The translations under genes and the position numbers were made by a program. Of a stretch of 43,947 nt of DNA, positions 24,532 through 32,686 are shown one piece after another. The DNA comes from an uncultured Geobacter sp. (lineage in GTDB: Bacteria > Desulfobacterota > Desulfuromonadia > Geobacterales > DSM-12255): NCBI GenBank assembly GCA_937871715.1, contig CALMOE010000264.1, positions 1 through 43,947 of the forward strand, in the 5' to 3' direction. The notes under the pieces were generated by a model that was not told the origin of the DNA, searched no databases, and saw nothing but the letters and a program-made list of their open reading frames with translations. How positions within the stretch are numbered: the stretch's first letter is position 1; the number at the start of each line of letters is the position of its first letter.

Positions 24532-26115
24532 ATGAGTCTTGTGAAGCTTTACGATACCACTCTCCGCGACGGAACCCAGTCAGAGGACATCTCCTTTCTG
24601 CTAGAAGACAAGATCCGCATTGCCCATCGTCTTGACGAGGCCGGGATTCACTACATCGAGGGGGGGTGGCCGGGTAGCAATCCCAAGGATGTGGCGTTCT
24701 TCAAGGAGATCAAGAAAGAGAAGCTTTCCCAGGCGAAGATTGCAGCCTTCGGCTCCACCAGGCGGGCGAAGATCACCCCGGACAAGGACCAGAACATAAA
24801 GACCCTGGTACAGGCCGAGCCGGACTGCATCACCATTTTCGGCAAGACTTGGGACTTCCATGTCCACGAAGCGCTGCGCATCACTCTGGAGGAGAATCTG
24901 GAGCTGATTCACGACTCACTCGCCTTCCTCAAAGCCAGGGCTCCCGAAGTGGTCTACGACGCAGAGCACTTTTTCGACGGTTACAAGTCAAACCCCGATT
25001 ACGCCATCAAGACCCTGCAGGCTGCCGAGGCTGCCGGAGTCGACTGCATAGCCCTGTGCGACACCAATGGCGGTACCATGCCATTCGAGATTGCCGATAT
25101 CATCACCCAGGTGCAGAAGCATATCAAGACCCCCCTGGGGATCCATACCCACAACGACGGCGAGTGCGCGGTGGCCAACTCCCTGGTGGCCGTGCATCAA
25201 GGCATAGTCCATGTGCAGGGGACCATCAACGGCTTCGGAGAAAGGTGCGGCAATGCCAACCTCTGCTCCATAATCCCGGCACTTAAGCTGAAGCTGAAGC
25301 GAGAGTGCATCAGCGACGAGCAGCTGCGCAAGCTGCGCGACCTCTCCCGTTTCGTCTACGAGCTGGCCAATTTTGCGCCGCCGAAGCATCAGCCCTACGT
25401 GGGGAACGCAGCCTTTGCCCACAAGGGGGGGGTGCATGTCAGCGCCATTCAGCGCCATCCCGAGACCTACGAGCACATCAGGCCCGAACTGGTTGGCAAT
25501 ACTACCAGAGTCCTGATCTCCGACCTCTCCGGCAGGTCCAACATCCTGGCCAAGGCGGAGGAGTTCAGTATCAACCTGGACAGCAAGGACCCGGTGACCC
25601 TGGATATTCTCGACAACATCAAGGAGATGGAGAACCGCGGTTACCAGTTCGAAGGGGCCGAGGCATCCTTCGAGCTCCTTATGAAGCGGGCATTGGGAAG
25701 TCATCGCAAGTTCTTCACCGTCACCGGCTTCAGGGTTATCGATGAGATGCGTCACGAGGACAAGCAGCCCGTCTCCGAGGCGACCGTAATGGTCAGGGTG
25801 GGGGGTAAAGTCGAGCACACCGCCGCTGAGGGGCATGGTCCTGTGAATGCCCTGGACAACGCCATGCGCAAGGCTCTGGAGAAGTTCTATCCGAAGCTCA
25901 AGGACGTCAAGCTCCTCGATTACAAGGTACGGGTGCTGCCGGCAGGGCAGGGTACGGCGTCATCCATCAGGGTCCTCATAGTCTCCGGTGACAAGGAGAG
26001 CCGCTGGGGGACCGTTGGTGTTTCCGACAATATAATCGAGGCATCATACCAGGCTCTGATAGACAGCATCGAATACAAGCTGCACAAGAGCGACGAGGAG
26101 TCGGCACGCAGTTGA
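24532..26115 (+). CDS. cimA: (R)-citramalate synthase
   Basis: A 527-residue enzyme of the isopropylmalate/homocitrate synthase family. The start [18 protein letters not shown] and the metal-binding [13 protein letters not shown] are the family signatures; [23 protein letters not shown] and [23 protein letters not shown] identify the long citramalate-synthase type rather than LeuA. The C-terminal regulatory domain (about 400-520) would bind isoleucine. It condenses acetyl-CoA and pyruvate to citramalate, giving 2-oxobutyrate for isoleucine without threonine, a route established in Geobacter. GAAGGTG precedes the ATG. Confidence 0.95.
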   Translation: MSLVKLYDTTLRDGTQSEDISFLLEDKIRIAHRLDEAGIHYIEGGWPGSNPKDVAFFKEIKKEKLSQAKIAAFGSTRRAKITPDKDQNIKTLVQAEPDCITIFGKTWDFHVHEALRITLEENLELIHDSLAFLKARAPEVVYDAEHFFDGYKSNPDYAIKTLQAAEAAGVDCIALCDTNGGTMPFEIADIITQVQKHIKTPLGIHTHNDGECAVANSLVAVHQGIVHVQGTINGFGERCGNANLCSIIPALKLKLKRECISDEQLRKLRDLSRFVYELANFAPPKHQPYVGNAAFAHKGGVHVSAIQRHPETYEHIRPELVGNTTRVLISDLSGRSNILAKAEEFSINLDSKDPVTLDILDNIKEMENRGYQFEGAEASFELLMKRALGSHRKFFTVTGFRVIDEMRHEDKQPVSEATVMVRVGGKVEHTAAEGHGPVNALDNAMRKALEKFYPKLKDVKLLDYKVRVLPAGQGTASSIRVLIVSGDKESRWGTVGVSDNIIEASYQALIDSIEYKLHKSDEESARS

Positions 26116-26675
26116 GCGACTTCAGGCTCCGCTTGGGACTGTTGCTCATCTTGCTGATCCCGACGCTGCCGCTGGTAAGGAAAAGCCGCCCTGTTCCCCA
26201 TCCGGAACGGGCGGCTTTTTTGCGTTATACGGCAGGGTCAGTGCTTGTTAAGCTGCGTAATATCGGTGAGTTAGACGGAGTGTATCGGTTTCCTGACGGC
26301 TCAATGGTGAATGATGTCAAGATGTTGACGAAAGGTGTCGGGGCTGTTCGTCCAGCTGGAGCGGAGGGGGATCGCAGGGTGCTGCATAACGGCGACTGCC
26401 TGGAGCCGTTTGTGGATGGTGCTGGTAACACATCAATATCATTGACTCAAATGACAGTCCGGGAAAGAATTATGCTGTCAATCCCTCTCGATCCTGATTC
26501 ATTGTCGATTGATGAATGGGAGGCTCTTCCTGGAATAGGGGCTTCTCTGGCAAGAGCAATAGTGAATGACCGTCAAAAATATGGCGATTTTCGTGGCCTG
26601 GAAGGTTTGGCACGGGTACCCGGCATCGGCCCGGGGAAGATCGATAAAATTAGAAAATATTTCGCCGTGCTGTAA
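26112..26675 (+). CDS. ComEA-like protein (SLBB-like plus helix-hairpin-helix)
   Basis: A 187-residue frame with a TTG start overlapping the cimA stop by four bases. Residues 5-22 form a membrane anchor, 43-75 an SLBB-like region ([29 protein letters not shown]), and the end a double helix-hairpin-helix ([44 protein letters not shown]) as in ComEA DNA-uptake receptors. Codons 24-37 coincide with a complete intrinsic terminator (26181-26221). Either the gene is read only by read-through, or the true start is downstream, for example the in-frame GTG at 26241, which would lose the anchor. The 3' half is richer in A/T than its neighbours. Confidence 0.7.
   Translation: MSDFRLRLGLLLILLIPTLPLVRKSRPVPHPERAAFLRYTAGSVLVKLRNIGELDGVYRFPDGSMVNDVKMLTKGVGAVRPAGAEGDRRVLHNGDCLEPFVDGAGNTSISLTQMTVRERIMLSIPLDPDSLSIDEWEALPGIGASLARAIVNDRQKYGDFRGLEGLARVPGIGPGKIDKIRKYFAVL
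26181..26221 (+). terminator. Intrinsic terminator lying inside the ComEA-like frame
   Basis: AAAAGCCGCCCTGTTCC (26181-26197) pairs with GGAACGGGCGGCTTTT (26204-26219) with a single bulged T, and six T residues occupy 26216-26221. It starts 66 bases past the cimA stop, a usual place for a cimA terminator. Confidence 0.85.
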
Positions 26676-26814
26676 CCTGCTGAAATAACTTGAAAAACGG
26701 CTGGGGGCTGAATTTATTGAGTCGAAAGTGAACCTTTATCTGCGATTTGGCATGATCAGTGAAAAAGACTAAACCACCACATGACAATTACTATCAAATC
26801 GCAGGAGGTGCCAT

Positions 26815-26970
26815 ATGCAATGTCCAAAGTGTAAAGGAAGGATGTATTCCGAGAAGTATTATGATTTCGTCCGTTCTTTCGACGCCTGGAAGTGCACCTG
26901 CTGCGGTGAACTGCTAGATGCAATCATCATGGCCAACCGGGCAAGAAACAGGTGTGTATCACACGTATGA
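26815..26970 (+). CDS. Small zinc-ribbon protein (51 residues)
   Basis: The ATG at 26815 follows an excellent AGGAGGTG site. The product begins MQCPKCKGRMYSEKYYDF and continues VRSFDAWKCTCCGELLDAIIMANR, with C3/C6 and C27/C30 (plus C29) forming two metal knuckles. Such tiny one-ribbon proteins with a GxMxxExxYD...WxCxxCGE pattern are common in Geobacter genomes as uncharacterised proteins. A perfect terminator follows 18 bases after the stop, so it is a single-gene transcript. The 139 bases between it and the ComEA-like gene show no other gene. Confidence 0.8.
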   Translation: MQCPKCKGRMYSEKYYDFVRSFDAWKCTCCGELLDAIIMANRARNRCVSHV

Positions 26971-26988
26971 CACCCTGATAATCTGTTT

Positions 26989-27015
26989 AAAAATGGGCCG
27001 AAAGGCCCATTTTTT
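26989..27015 (+). terminator. Rho-independent terminator of the small zinc-ribbon gene
   Basis: AAAAATGGGCC (26989-26999), loop GAAA, GGCCCATTTTT (27004-27014), T-run 27009-27015. Confidence 0.95.
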
Positions 27016-27130
27016 TGTCTTTTGTCCCCATTTCCCAGGGCTTATTGATGTAAAAATTGATTTGCAGGTTGAAAAGATTTTGACGCTGCATATCAAGTGA
27101 TCCAAGTAATTAGAGCAGTAAAAGAATAAC

Positions 27131-27185
27131 GGTACAAACGAAAGCCCCGCCGGTGTCATATACCGGCGGGGCTTTCGTTTGTACC
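27131..27185 (-). terminator. Perfect 24-base inverted repeat, bidirectional terminator of the cytochrome operon
   Basis: The arms 27131-27154 and 27162-27185 are exactly complementary over 24 bases, with a seven-base loop. The core GCCCCGCCGG/CCGGCGGGGC is followed by TTTCGTTT within the arm. It lies 33 bases beyond the stop of the large cytochrome gene and probably ends that operon while also insulating it from the plus-strand gene. Confidence 0.8.
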
Positions 27186-27217
27186 ACTGTAAATATCCGC
27201 TACTGACTCAAGTGGAA

Positions 27218-30169
27218 TCACCAACTGTCATTCTGATGATTTTTCGAACTTCCTCCCGAAATATGGCAGACCCCCGAACACCGCACTGAAGTGCCGGTGC
27301 CCGTGATCACCAGTGTGCTGTCATTTGCGATGTTCCCTGTTATTGAAAACTGCAGGGTGACGTTGGCCTGGCTCTTTACTACCCTGTTACTGTTGCCGTG
27401 GGTCGAAACACCAGTCCCCCCGCCGGAGTGGCATACTGCGCAGATCACTGCATGGGCGCCGGGGCTGGCATGGCGGCGGGCGATGTTCGGGAAGACAGTG
27501 CCGTTTGGGCGTCCAGCGCCTGATGTGCTGTCGCTCGCCGAGTTGCCGTGACAATCGGAGCAGCGAGGGTCGGTAGTCGGGTTTGCATTGCGATGGCAGG
27601 AGCGGCAGTCTGGCGCTGTTCCGGATGTCGCGGGATAAGTGCTGATGACGGTGCCCATGGCATGGCAGCCGGTAGTGATGCACCCCGTACCGTTGGAGTA
27701 GGATTTGTGGGACGAACCCGGATAACCACCAGTGGAGAGCGGTATCGTGTGAGGCGCCAGTCCGCCCGAAACTTCGAGAGAGCCGTTTATGTGTTTGGTT
27801 GCATCGGTAAATCCGGTGCCACTGCTGTTTACATGGGTGTGGCAGCTGATGCATTGGCTTGGCAAGATGCTGCCATGGGAGCTGGGGGGGTAGCCGTGGC
27901 AGACTCCGCAACCGCTGATGGTCCCTCCCCAGGTGGGATTCTTGCTTGTCCCGCCTGAAAGGGTCGTCCCGTGGCAGTAGGTGTTGCTGCAGACCCCGGT
28001 GGACTGGTTGTAGGAAGGTATAACCCCGCCGGTTTTGGCCAGGGTGCCGAAGACGACCGGATTGGGCATTGGGGTGCTGCTGCGGCTGCGGGCGCGGTTC
28101 AGGTGGTCAACCGTGCCAAGGCCAAGCCCCTGATGGCATTGGTCGCACTTGGCGGTCTGGGTCGAGTTCTCCGTCACATTCAGGCTGCCGTGGGCGGTAT
28201 GGGAGAGGTTGATGTCCGGATATGCCGAGCCGCTTGGCGGCTTGTGGTGGCAGGAGACGCAGTTCACCGGATTTGCCTGGGGATCAAGAAGGTGGCAGTT
28301 CATGCACCCTGGCGGGACCGTGGCATTCTGGGGAATCTGGTGACACCCCAGACAGTAGTTCATGTTTGCCCTTGCCGTGGCATTGTGGTTGTTGTACGGC
28401 ACCGCGTGGGGGGCTACTCCCGGGCCGTTGGCATGGCAGGTGCGGGACTGGCCGAGGCTGTTGGCGAAGGTGGTGCTGAAGCAGCTTGGGGCCGAGGCAA
28501 GGGGGGGAGTCCTCCCCTGGCTTACGTCGTGGCAGAGGGAGCAGGCACTGCTCAGGCTGCCTGCTGTACGATGGGTGTATGTGCCGCTCCCCTGCCAGTC
28601 CGTGGGGTGGGCCTTGGCATAGGGGTGGCAGAGTGAAGAGGAGCAGGCAAGAGGTGCGGTGCCGCCTCCAAAGGAGGTAGATCCCGGCGTCCCGTGACAG
28701 GACTGGCAGATGCGCAGATCCTTCTTCGCCTCCCCGCCATGCACTGTCGGAGCGATAGCCGGCGGTGCGTATGGTATCTGGTGGAAGTGGCAGAGGGTGT
28801 TGTTGAAGCAACCAGCTGTGCCGCTTGCGGGGGAAGGTGGCTTGACATCGGAATTGGCCCCGCCCGTATGGCAGATGGCGCAGGTTGCCGCATTCAGGGG
28901 GTCGGTATTGGTGTGGGTCGAGGCCCCCGCTGTACTGGATGTCCAGGGCTTGGCCGGGTGGGGGGAGGATACCAGCAGCCCGTGGCAGCCGCTCATGTTG
29001 GTGCATGATGGCGGCGTGCCGTTGTTGAAGGTGGAGCCGTGGCAGAACTGGCAGGCTGAGAATCCGGTTGTTGTCGAAGGTGTGCCTTTGGCGGCCGCTC
29101 CGTGTAGGGAGGCGGCGCTCCAGCCGGCCTGGTGTCCTTCTGTGCCGTGGCAGAGGGTGTTGTTGAAGCAGCCGGTAACCCCGGTCGGGTCACCGGCACG
29201 CGGCTTGCGTGACGAGTTGGCCCCGCCTGTATGGCAGGTTGCGCACTGTCCTGCATTGTCTGTGTCCGTGTCGGTGTGGGTGACTCCGCCGCCGCTGGAG
29301 CGCCAGGGGGCAGCCGGGTGCGGTGCGGCCACATTGGTTCCGTGGCAGGCCGAGTTGTTGAGGCAGCTCTGTTCGGCACTGCCGCCGTCGTAATTTGCTC
29401 CGTGGCAGGCGGCGCAGCTGGCGAAAGAGCTGACAGGGCTTGTGCCGTACCCGCCGCTGGCAGCCTTGGCAGCGGCGCCGTGGAGCGTCGGCGCGCTCCA
29501 CCCTGTTGCATGGCCTTCAACGCCGTGGCAGAGGGTGTTGTTGAAACAGTCGGGCGGTGTGCCGGCAGGGGCGGCCGGTGACGGTTTGCGGCTTGAGTTG
29601 GCACCGTTAGCGTGGCAGACAGCGCAGGCAGCCGCATTGCTGTTGTCCGTTGACGCATGGCTACGGGCGCCGGTCTTGGCGATGTCCCGCCATGGGGCCG
29701 GGGAGTGGGCGGCCATAACGTTCACCCCGTGGCAGCCGGCGCTGTTAAGGCAGGATTTCTTGGCCATGCCACCGCTGAAATCTGTGCCGTGGCAGATCTG
29801 GCAATGGGGCATGCCGTTGACCCCTGCCAGCAGTGCCTTTGCCGCCACCCCATGGGAATCCGGGCTCGCCCATCCGGCCGGATGCCCCGATGGCCCGCCG
29901 GCGTGGCAGTTCATGCCGCTACGGGATGAGCTGAAGCAGCTGACCTTGCTGATCCCGCCGGTCAGATCCTTGCCGTGGCATTCATAGCAGGAGCTGGGTA
30001 CTGAGAGGAATGCGGCGGTGTGCTTGCCGCCGGTGTCGGCAACCGCCCATCCTGACGGGTGCTTGCCGGTGCTGGGATCGATGTTGGAGGCCCTGTCATT
30101 GGCTTTGGAGCAGGCAAAGAGGGAGATTACAAGGGTTGCTGTAAATATCCGCCTGTAGAGACATCTCAT
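27218..30169 (-). CDS. Large multihaem c-type cytochrome lipoprotein with mixed haem-motif spacing
   Basis: A 983-residue secreted protein. A lipobox LFAC puts the lipid-anchored cysteine at residue 20. By eye there are 18 CX2CH motifs (starting at 61, 123, 182, 252, 309, 373, 430, 488, 543, 606, 622, 637, 675, 754, 773, 855, 870, 910) and 12 wider ones: CX5CH at 140, 208, 269, 334, 389, 454; CX4CH at 509, 727, 830; CX3CH at 964; CX9CH at 78; CX14CH at 563. Residues about 101-600 are imperfect repeats of roughly 110-125 residues, each with CX2CH, wide, CX2CH, wide (LHGAAAK...HPAAPW...TGGANSSRKP...CFNNTLCHG). This resembles the Geobacter CxxxxCH/CXXCH cytochromes. It is expected on the outer surface, carrying electrons from the porin encoded upstream to extracellular acceptors. 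Confidence 0.93.
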   Translation of the reverse strand: MRCLYRRIFTATLVISLFACSKANDRASNIDPSTGKHPSGWAVADTGGKHTAAFLSVPSSCYECHGKDLTGGISKVSCFSSSRSGMNCHAGGPSGHPAGWASPDSHGVAAKALLAGVNGMPHCQICHGTDFSGGMAKKSCLNSAGCHGVNVMAAHSPAPWRDIAKTGARSHASTDNSNAAACAVCHANGANSSRKPSPAAPAGTPPDCFNNTLCHGVEGHATGWSAPTLHGAAAKAASGGYGTSPVSSFASCAACHGANYDGGSAEQSCLNNSACHGTNVAAPHPAAPWRSSGGGVTHTDTDTDNAGQCATCHTGGANSSRKPRAGDPTGVTGCFNNTLCHGTEGHQAGWSAASLHGAAAKGTPSTTTGFSACQFCHGSTFNNGTPPSCTNMSGCHGLLVSSPHPAKPWTSSTAGASTHTNTDPLNAATCAICHTGGANSDVKPPSPASGTAGCFNNTLCHFHQIPYAPPAIAPTVHGGEAKKDLRICQSCHGTPGSTSFGGGTAPLACSSSLCHPYAKAHPTDWQGSGTYTHRTAGSLSSACSLCHDVSQGRTPPLASAPSCFSTTFANSLGQSRTCHANGPGVAPHAVPYNNHNATARANMNYCLGCHQIPQNATVPPGCMNCHLLDPQANPVNCVSCHHKPPSGSAYPDINLSHTAHGSLNVTENSTQTAKCDQCHQGLGLGTVDHLNRARSRSSTPMPNPVVFGTLAKTGGVIPSYNQSTGVCSNTYCHGTTLSGGTSKNPTWGGTISGCGVCHGYPPSSHGSILPSQCISCHTHVNSSGTGFTDATKHINGSLEVSGGLAPHTIPLSTGGYPGSSHKSYSNGTGCITTGCHAMGTVISTYPATSGTAPDCRSCHRNANPTTDPRCSDCHGNSASDSTSGAGRPNGTVFPNIARRHASPGAHAVICAVCHSGGGTGVSTHGNSNRVVKSQANVTLQFSITGNIANDSTLVITGTGTSVRCSGVCHISGGSSKNHQNDSW

Positions 30170-30184
30170 TTGGGTTTTCCTCCT

Positions 30185-30661
30185 TTACCGATGGCAGGCC
30201 ACGCAGCGCTCGTTGTTGCTGCGTCCGTGGCAGCTGAAGCAGCTTGCCGGATCCAGCTTCCCTTCGATCTTGTGCAGCGTCATGAAGTCCCCCCTGTGGG
30301 GCATGTCACGATCTGGGCGATAGCCGTACAGGGTGGAGGGCTTAATTTCCGTCCTGCTCGCGTGGCAGTCGTTGCAGAAGGAGCTCTTGTGGCATGAAGC
30401 GCAGAGTCGATCGTCGCTGGCGGCGTACTGGCCGTGGCTCTTGACGAAGATCGGCGTGTGGTTGAATGTGTCGATTCTCTTCATGACCCCTTTCTGGGTA
30501 TCATCGTGGCATTCGCTGCAGCTCACCTGCTGGCCGGCGGTCAGGTACTCGGCATGGGAGCCGAACTCACCCGGGACTGCTTTCATGCCGCTGCAAGAGG
30601 CGAGGAAAACGATCAGACCGGCAAGGATCAAGAGAGCTGCGCTGCTGTGGAGTGATCTCAT
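30185..30661 (-). CDS. Five-haem c-type cytochrome lipoprotein
   Basis: A 158-residue protein with a lipoprotein signal (VFLASC, anchored C23) and five CX2CH motifs (48, 87, 96, 141, 153). Between the third and fourth motifs is a haem-free segment (SRTEIKPSTLYGYRPDRDMPHRGDFMTLH) with spare histidines for axial ligation. The gene overlaps the porin gene by four bases and precedes the large cytochrome by 15 bases, so all three are made together. From memory, a small five-haem lipoprotein is also part of the ExtABCD conduit of Geobacter sulfurreducens. Probably on the outer membrane. Confidence 0.93.
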   Translation of the reverse strand: MRSLHSSAALLILAGLIVFLASCSGMKAVPGEFGSHAEYLTAGQQVSCSECHDDTQKGVMKRIDTFNHTPIFVKSHGQYAASDDRLCASCHKSSFCNDCHASRTEIKPSTLYGYRPDRDMPHRGDFMTLHKIEGKLDPASCFSCHGRSNNERCVACHR

Positions 30662-31974
30662 TTCTTTTCTCCTCTGCTGGAATAGGTCGCGTTGTAAGTC
30701 AGGCGAACCAACCCTTTTGTCTCGTTCTGTAGTTGGGGGTTCCTGCCGTAGCTGATGTCGCCGGAGAGTGCCAGGCTGGGTGTCAGGTGGTAGCCAAGGG
30801 AGAGTGAAGCCTCGTAGGCGCTCTTCTCGTCGTTGATCTGCTCCTTGAAGAGCTGGCCGTTGAGCTCGAGTGAGGCGAAGTAGCTCTTGGTGTCATGCAG
30901 GGTGTATACTCTCAGGTCGTGATAGGATGCGGAAGTCGTGCCGATGATGGCAAATCCCTTGTCCGCCTGGAGGTAGTGATATCCCAGGCCGCTGCGCAGG
31001 CTGTTCCCCATGAGGGAAACTTTGATCTCCCCGCCGTAGCGGTCGGCTTTGCCAGCTTCGCGGTCGTAGTGTTTATAATCGAGGGTTACTGTCGCGGGTT
31101 TTGCCATGCCGTAGCTGATGGAGGCGCCGCTGATACGGGATTTGTCGTCCGGATTTGTCAGTGAGGAGGAGAGCATCGCCCAGGTGTAGAGTCGGCTCTG
31201 CTCCCTCTGCTCGGCGAACTCGCCGCTGATTGTCAGCTCCTTCGAAGGCCGCAGGTTGAGCCGGTAGCGGTGCTCGGCAACCTCCTTGGTCTCCGTGTTG
31301 TAGCTCGAATGCCCTGACAGCTCCACCGACCCGTGGGGGCTCAGCCAGATGTCCCCCCCCACCTTGCGGTTACTGCCATTGGCATGGCTTGCAAGTACAG
31401 GCGCCTCCTCCTCGTAAACACCCGATATCCCCAGGTCAAGCACCCCCCTGTAGCGATAGTTGAGCCTGCCGCCGGCGAGATAGTCCCCCTTGCCGTCGCT
31501 GCCTTCGCCGGGGAGATCCTTGACGTGCACGGTGGCCCCGCCGAAGGCGGAAATGGCGAAGCCCATGGGGAGGTCGGTGCGGACGCTTGCGCCGTCAAGC
31601 TGCTCGTTGACTATCCCCTCGCGGTAGAAAAACCTGCCGGCGCGGATGTCGGCATTGCTTGCGTTGAAGCGGTAGCGCAGAAAGCCGTAGGAGAGGTCTG
31701 CGGCGCTCTTGCTGTCACCGTAGCTGGTCTCCCCCAGGTCGGCCCGTCCCCAGCCGTGGATGTGCAGGGAGAGGTTGCCGTCGCCGAGTCTGGTGGCATC
31801 CAGGCCGATGAGCTCGCTGGCGGGCCTCACATCCTGCTTGTCGCCGCCGGTCACATCCCTTTGGCTGAAACGTACCATGGTCGTCGAGTCGACGGAGATT
31901 TCGGCGCTCTGGGCGACACCGCTGAGGAGAAGAAGTGAAAAGATGGGAATGGTCGGGCTCAAGGTAATTTTCAT
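30658..31974 (-). CDS. Outer-membrane beta-barrel (porin) of a putative porin-cytochrome conduit
   Basis: The ATG at 31974 is chosen because a CAGGAG site precedes it and the product then begins with a clean signal peptide (MKITLSPTIPIFSLLLLSGVAQSA) cut before E25. The mature part of about 414 residues is made of alternating aromatic/polar strands (LSYGFLRYRFNASNADIRAGRFFY, GGRLNYRYRGVLDLGISGVY, EHRYRLNLRPSKELTISGEF) and ends in a strand LVRLTYNATYSSRGEKK, as in outer-membrane barrels. No haem motif. With two cytochrome lipoproteins downstream it is likely the barrel that lets electrons cross the outer membrane, like OmbB or ExtB, but no sequence identity to those was tested. Confidence 0.8.
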   Translation of the reverse strand: MKITLSPTIPIFSLLLLSGVAQSAEISVDSTTMVRFSQRDVTGGDKQDVRPASELIGLDATRLGDGNLSLHIHGWGRADLGETSYGDSKSAADLSYGFLRYRFNASNADIRAGRFFYREGIVNEQLDGASVRTDLPMGFAISAFGGATVHVKDLPGEGSDGKGDYLAGGRLNYRYRGVLDLGISGVYEEEAPVLASHANGSNRKVGGDIWLSPHGSVELSGHSSYNTETKEVAEHRYRLNLRPSKELTISGEFAEQREQSRLYTWAMLSSSLTNPDDKSRISGASISYGMAKPATVTLDYKHYDREAGKADRYGGEIKVSLMGNSLRSGLGYHYLQADKGFAIIGTTSASYHDLRVYTLHDTKSYFASLELNGQLFKEQINDEKSAYEASLSLGYHLTPSLALSGDISYGRNPQLQNETKGLVRLTYNATYSSRGEKK

Positions 31975-32080
31975 GTCATGCTCCTGTCTGAAAGATTGAA
32001 GCACCTTGGTTAAGTTACTTGAGACTTGATATGTGGCCAGATTGTTAAGCCGGATGAAGTGGTATTTTGCTGATTGTGAA

Positions 32081-32108
32081 ATTTTATAGCGTAGCTTGAT
32101 GCTGTCAA
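32081..32108 (-). promoter_or_regulatory. Probable sigma-70 promoter of the porin-cytochrome operon
   Basis: On the minus strand: TTGACA (32108-32103, perfect), 16-base spacer, TAAAAT (32086-32081, one mismatch). The leader is about 100 bases and shows no cyclic-di-GMP (GEMM) riboswitch core. Confidence 0.65.
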
Positions 32109-32110
32109 TC

Positions 32111-32120
32111 GGGGGGGGGG
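32111..32120. repeat. Homopolymer tract of ten G (C on the minus strand) two bases upstream of the -35 box
   Basis: A run of exactly ten G residues on the plus strand. On the transcribed side this reads CCCCCCCCCC-GA-TTGACA, placing a slippage-prone tract right against the promoter. Confidence 0.9.
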
Positions 32121-32158
32121 AAATTATGGGAGGGTCTGCTGCAGTAGGCTGGTGAATT

Positions 32159-32193
32159 GCCGCCACGGCCAGGCAATGCTGCACCGTGGCGGC
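32159..32193 (-). terminator. Hairpin at the end of the liv-CBS unit
   Basis: GCCGCCACGG (32159-32168) and CCGTGGCGGC (32184-32193) are perfectly complementary with a 15-base loop, about 20 bases past the CBS gene stop. No U-run; a factor-dependent or weak terminator separating the liv unit from the cytochrome promoter. Confidence 0.5.
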
Positions 32194-32213
32194 CAGGGAT
32201 CATGGGGAGCTGC

Positions 32214-32633
32214 TCAGTCCCTTGGACAGAGGGCTATCAGTGCCTCAAGGATGTTGGTGGTTGTGAGTATGCCGACGAGATCCCCCCCTTCGTTGACGAC
32301 GCAGAGACCGTATAGCTTGTTGTCGTGTATGATGCGCGCAGCCTCTATCAGTTGGGTTTCCGGGTTCACGGTGAAAGGCTTGGGATTCATTGCATCGCTT
32401 ACCGGTGTCTTGGCCAGCAGGTAGTGCACCTCCCAGGTGTCCAGGCAGGTGGCCTTGCTGGGGGTGTACTCCATGATCATCCTGTCGGTGACGATGCCGG
32501 CGAACTTGCCATTGCGCATGACCGGGAGGCGACGGACTTTCTTCTCCTTCATGCGGTGAATGGCTTCGATGATTGAGCACCCTGCATCTACGGTAATCGG
32601 ATTCGGGGTCATCCATTCGGCTACTTTGGTCAT
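32214..32633 (-). CDS. CBS-domain-pair protein of the liv cluster
   Basis: A 139-residue protein of two CBS repeats: VAEWMTPNPITVDAGCSIIEAIHRMKEKKVRRLPVMRNGKFAGIVTDRMIM and VSDAMNPKPFTVNPETQLIEAARIIHDNKLYGLCVVNEGGDLVGILTTTNIL. It begins 53 bases after livF on the same strand with no terminator between, so it is probably the last gene of the liv transcript. Fused CBS domains gate some ABC importers (OpuA type) in response to ions or nucleotides; a separate CBS protein here might do the same in trans, but this is inference only. Confidence 0.85.
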   Translation of the reverse strand: MTKVAEWMTPNPITVDAGCSIIEAIHRMKEKKVRRLPVMRNGKFAGIVTDRMIMEYTPSKATCLDTWEVHYLLAKTPVSDAMNPKPFTVNPETQLIEAARIIHDNKLYGLCVVNEGGDLVGILTTTNILEALIALCPRD

Positions 32634-32686
32634 TTCTATTCTCCTGTCGGGCCTATCCCCACTGCCCCTTTTGGTATGGATCTCAG

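Noticed and set aside
24293-24535. 80-codon plus-strand open frame between lysC and cimA
   Set aside because: It begins inside the lysC terminator hairpin, has no Shine-Dalgarno, an unnatural composition and overlaps the cimA ribosome-binding region.
26918-27100. 60-codon plus-strand open frame overlapping the small zinc-ribbon gene
   Set aside because: It overlaps a better-supported gene in another frame and runs through its terminator.
27218-30169. CRISPR-like or satellite repeat array in the cytochrome region
   Set aside because: The repeated DNA is explained by tandem haem-binding protein units; spacing is irregular and in frame.
31975-32080. Cyclic-di-GMP (GEMM) riboswitch before the porin-cytochrome operon
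   Set aside because: Such riboswitches are frequent before Geobacter cytochrome genes, but the conserved core (GGACGCAAAGCC-like) is absent from this leader.
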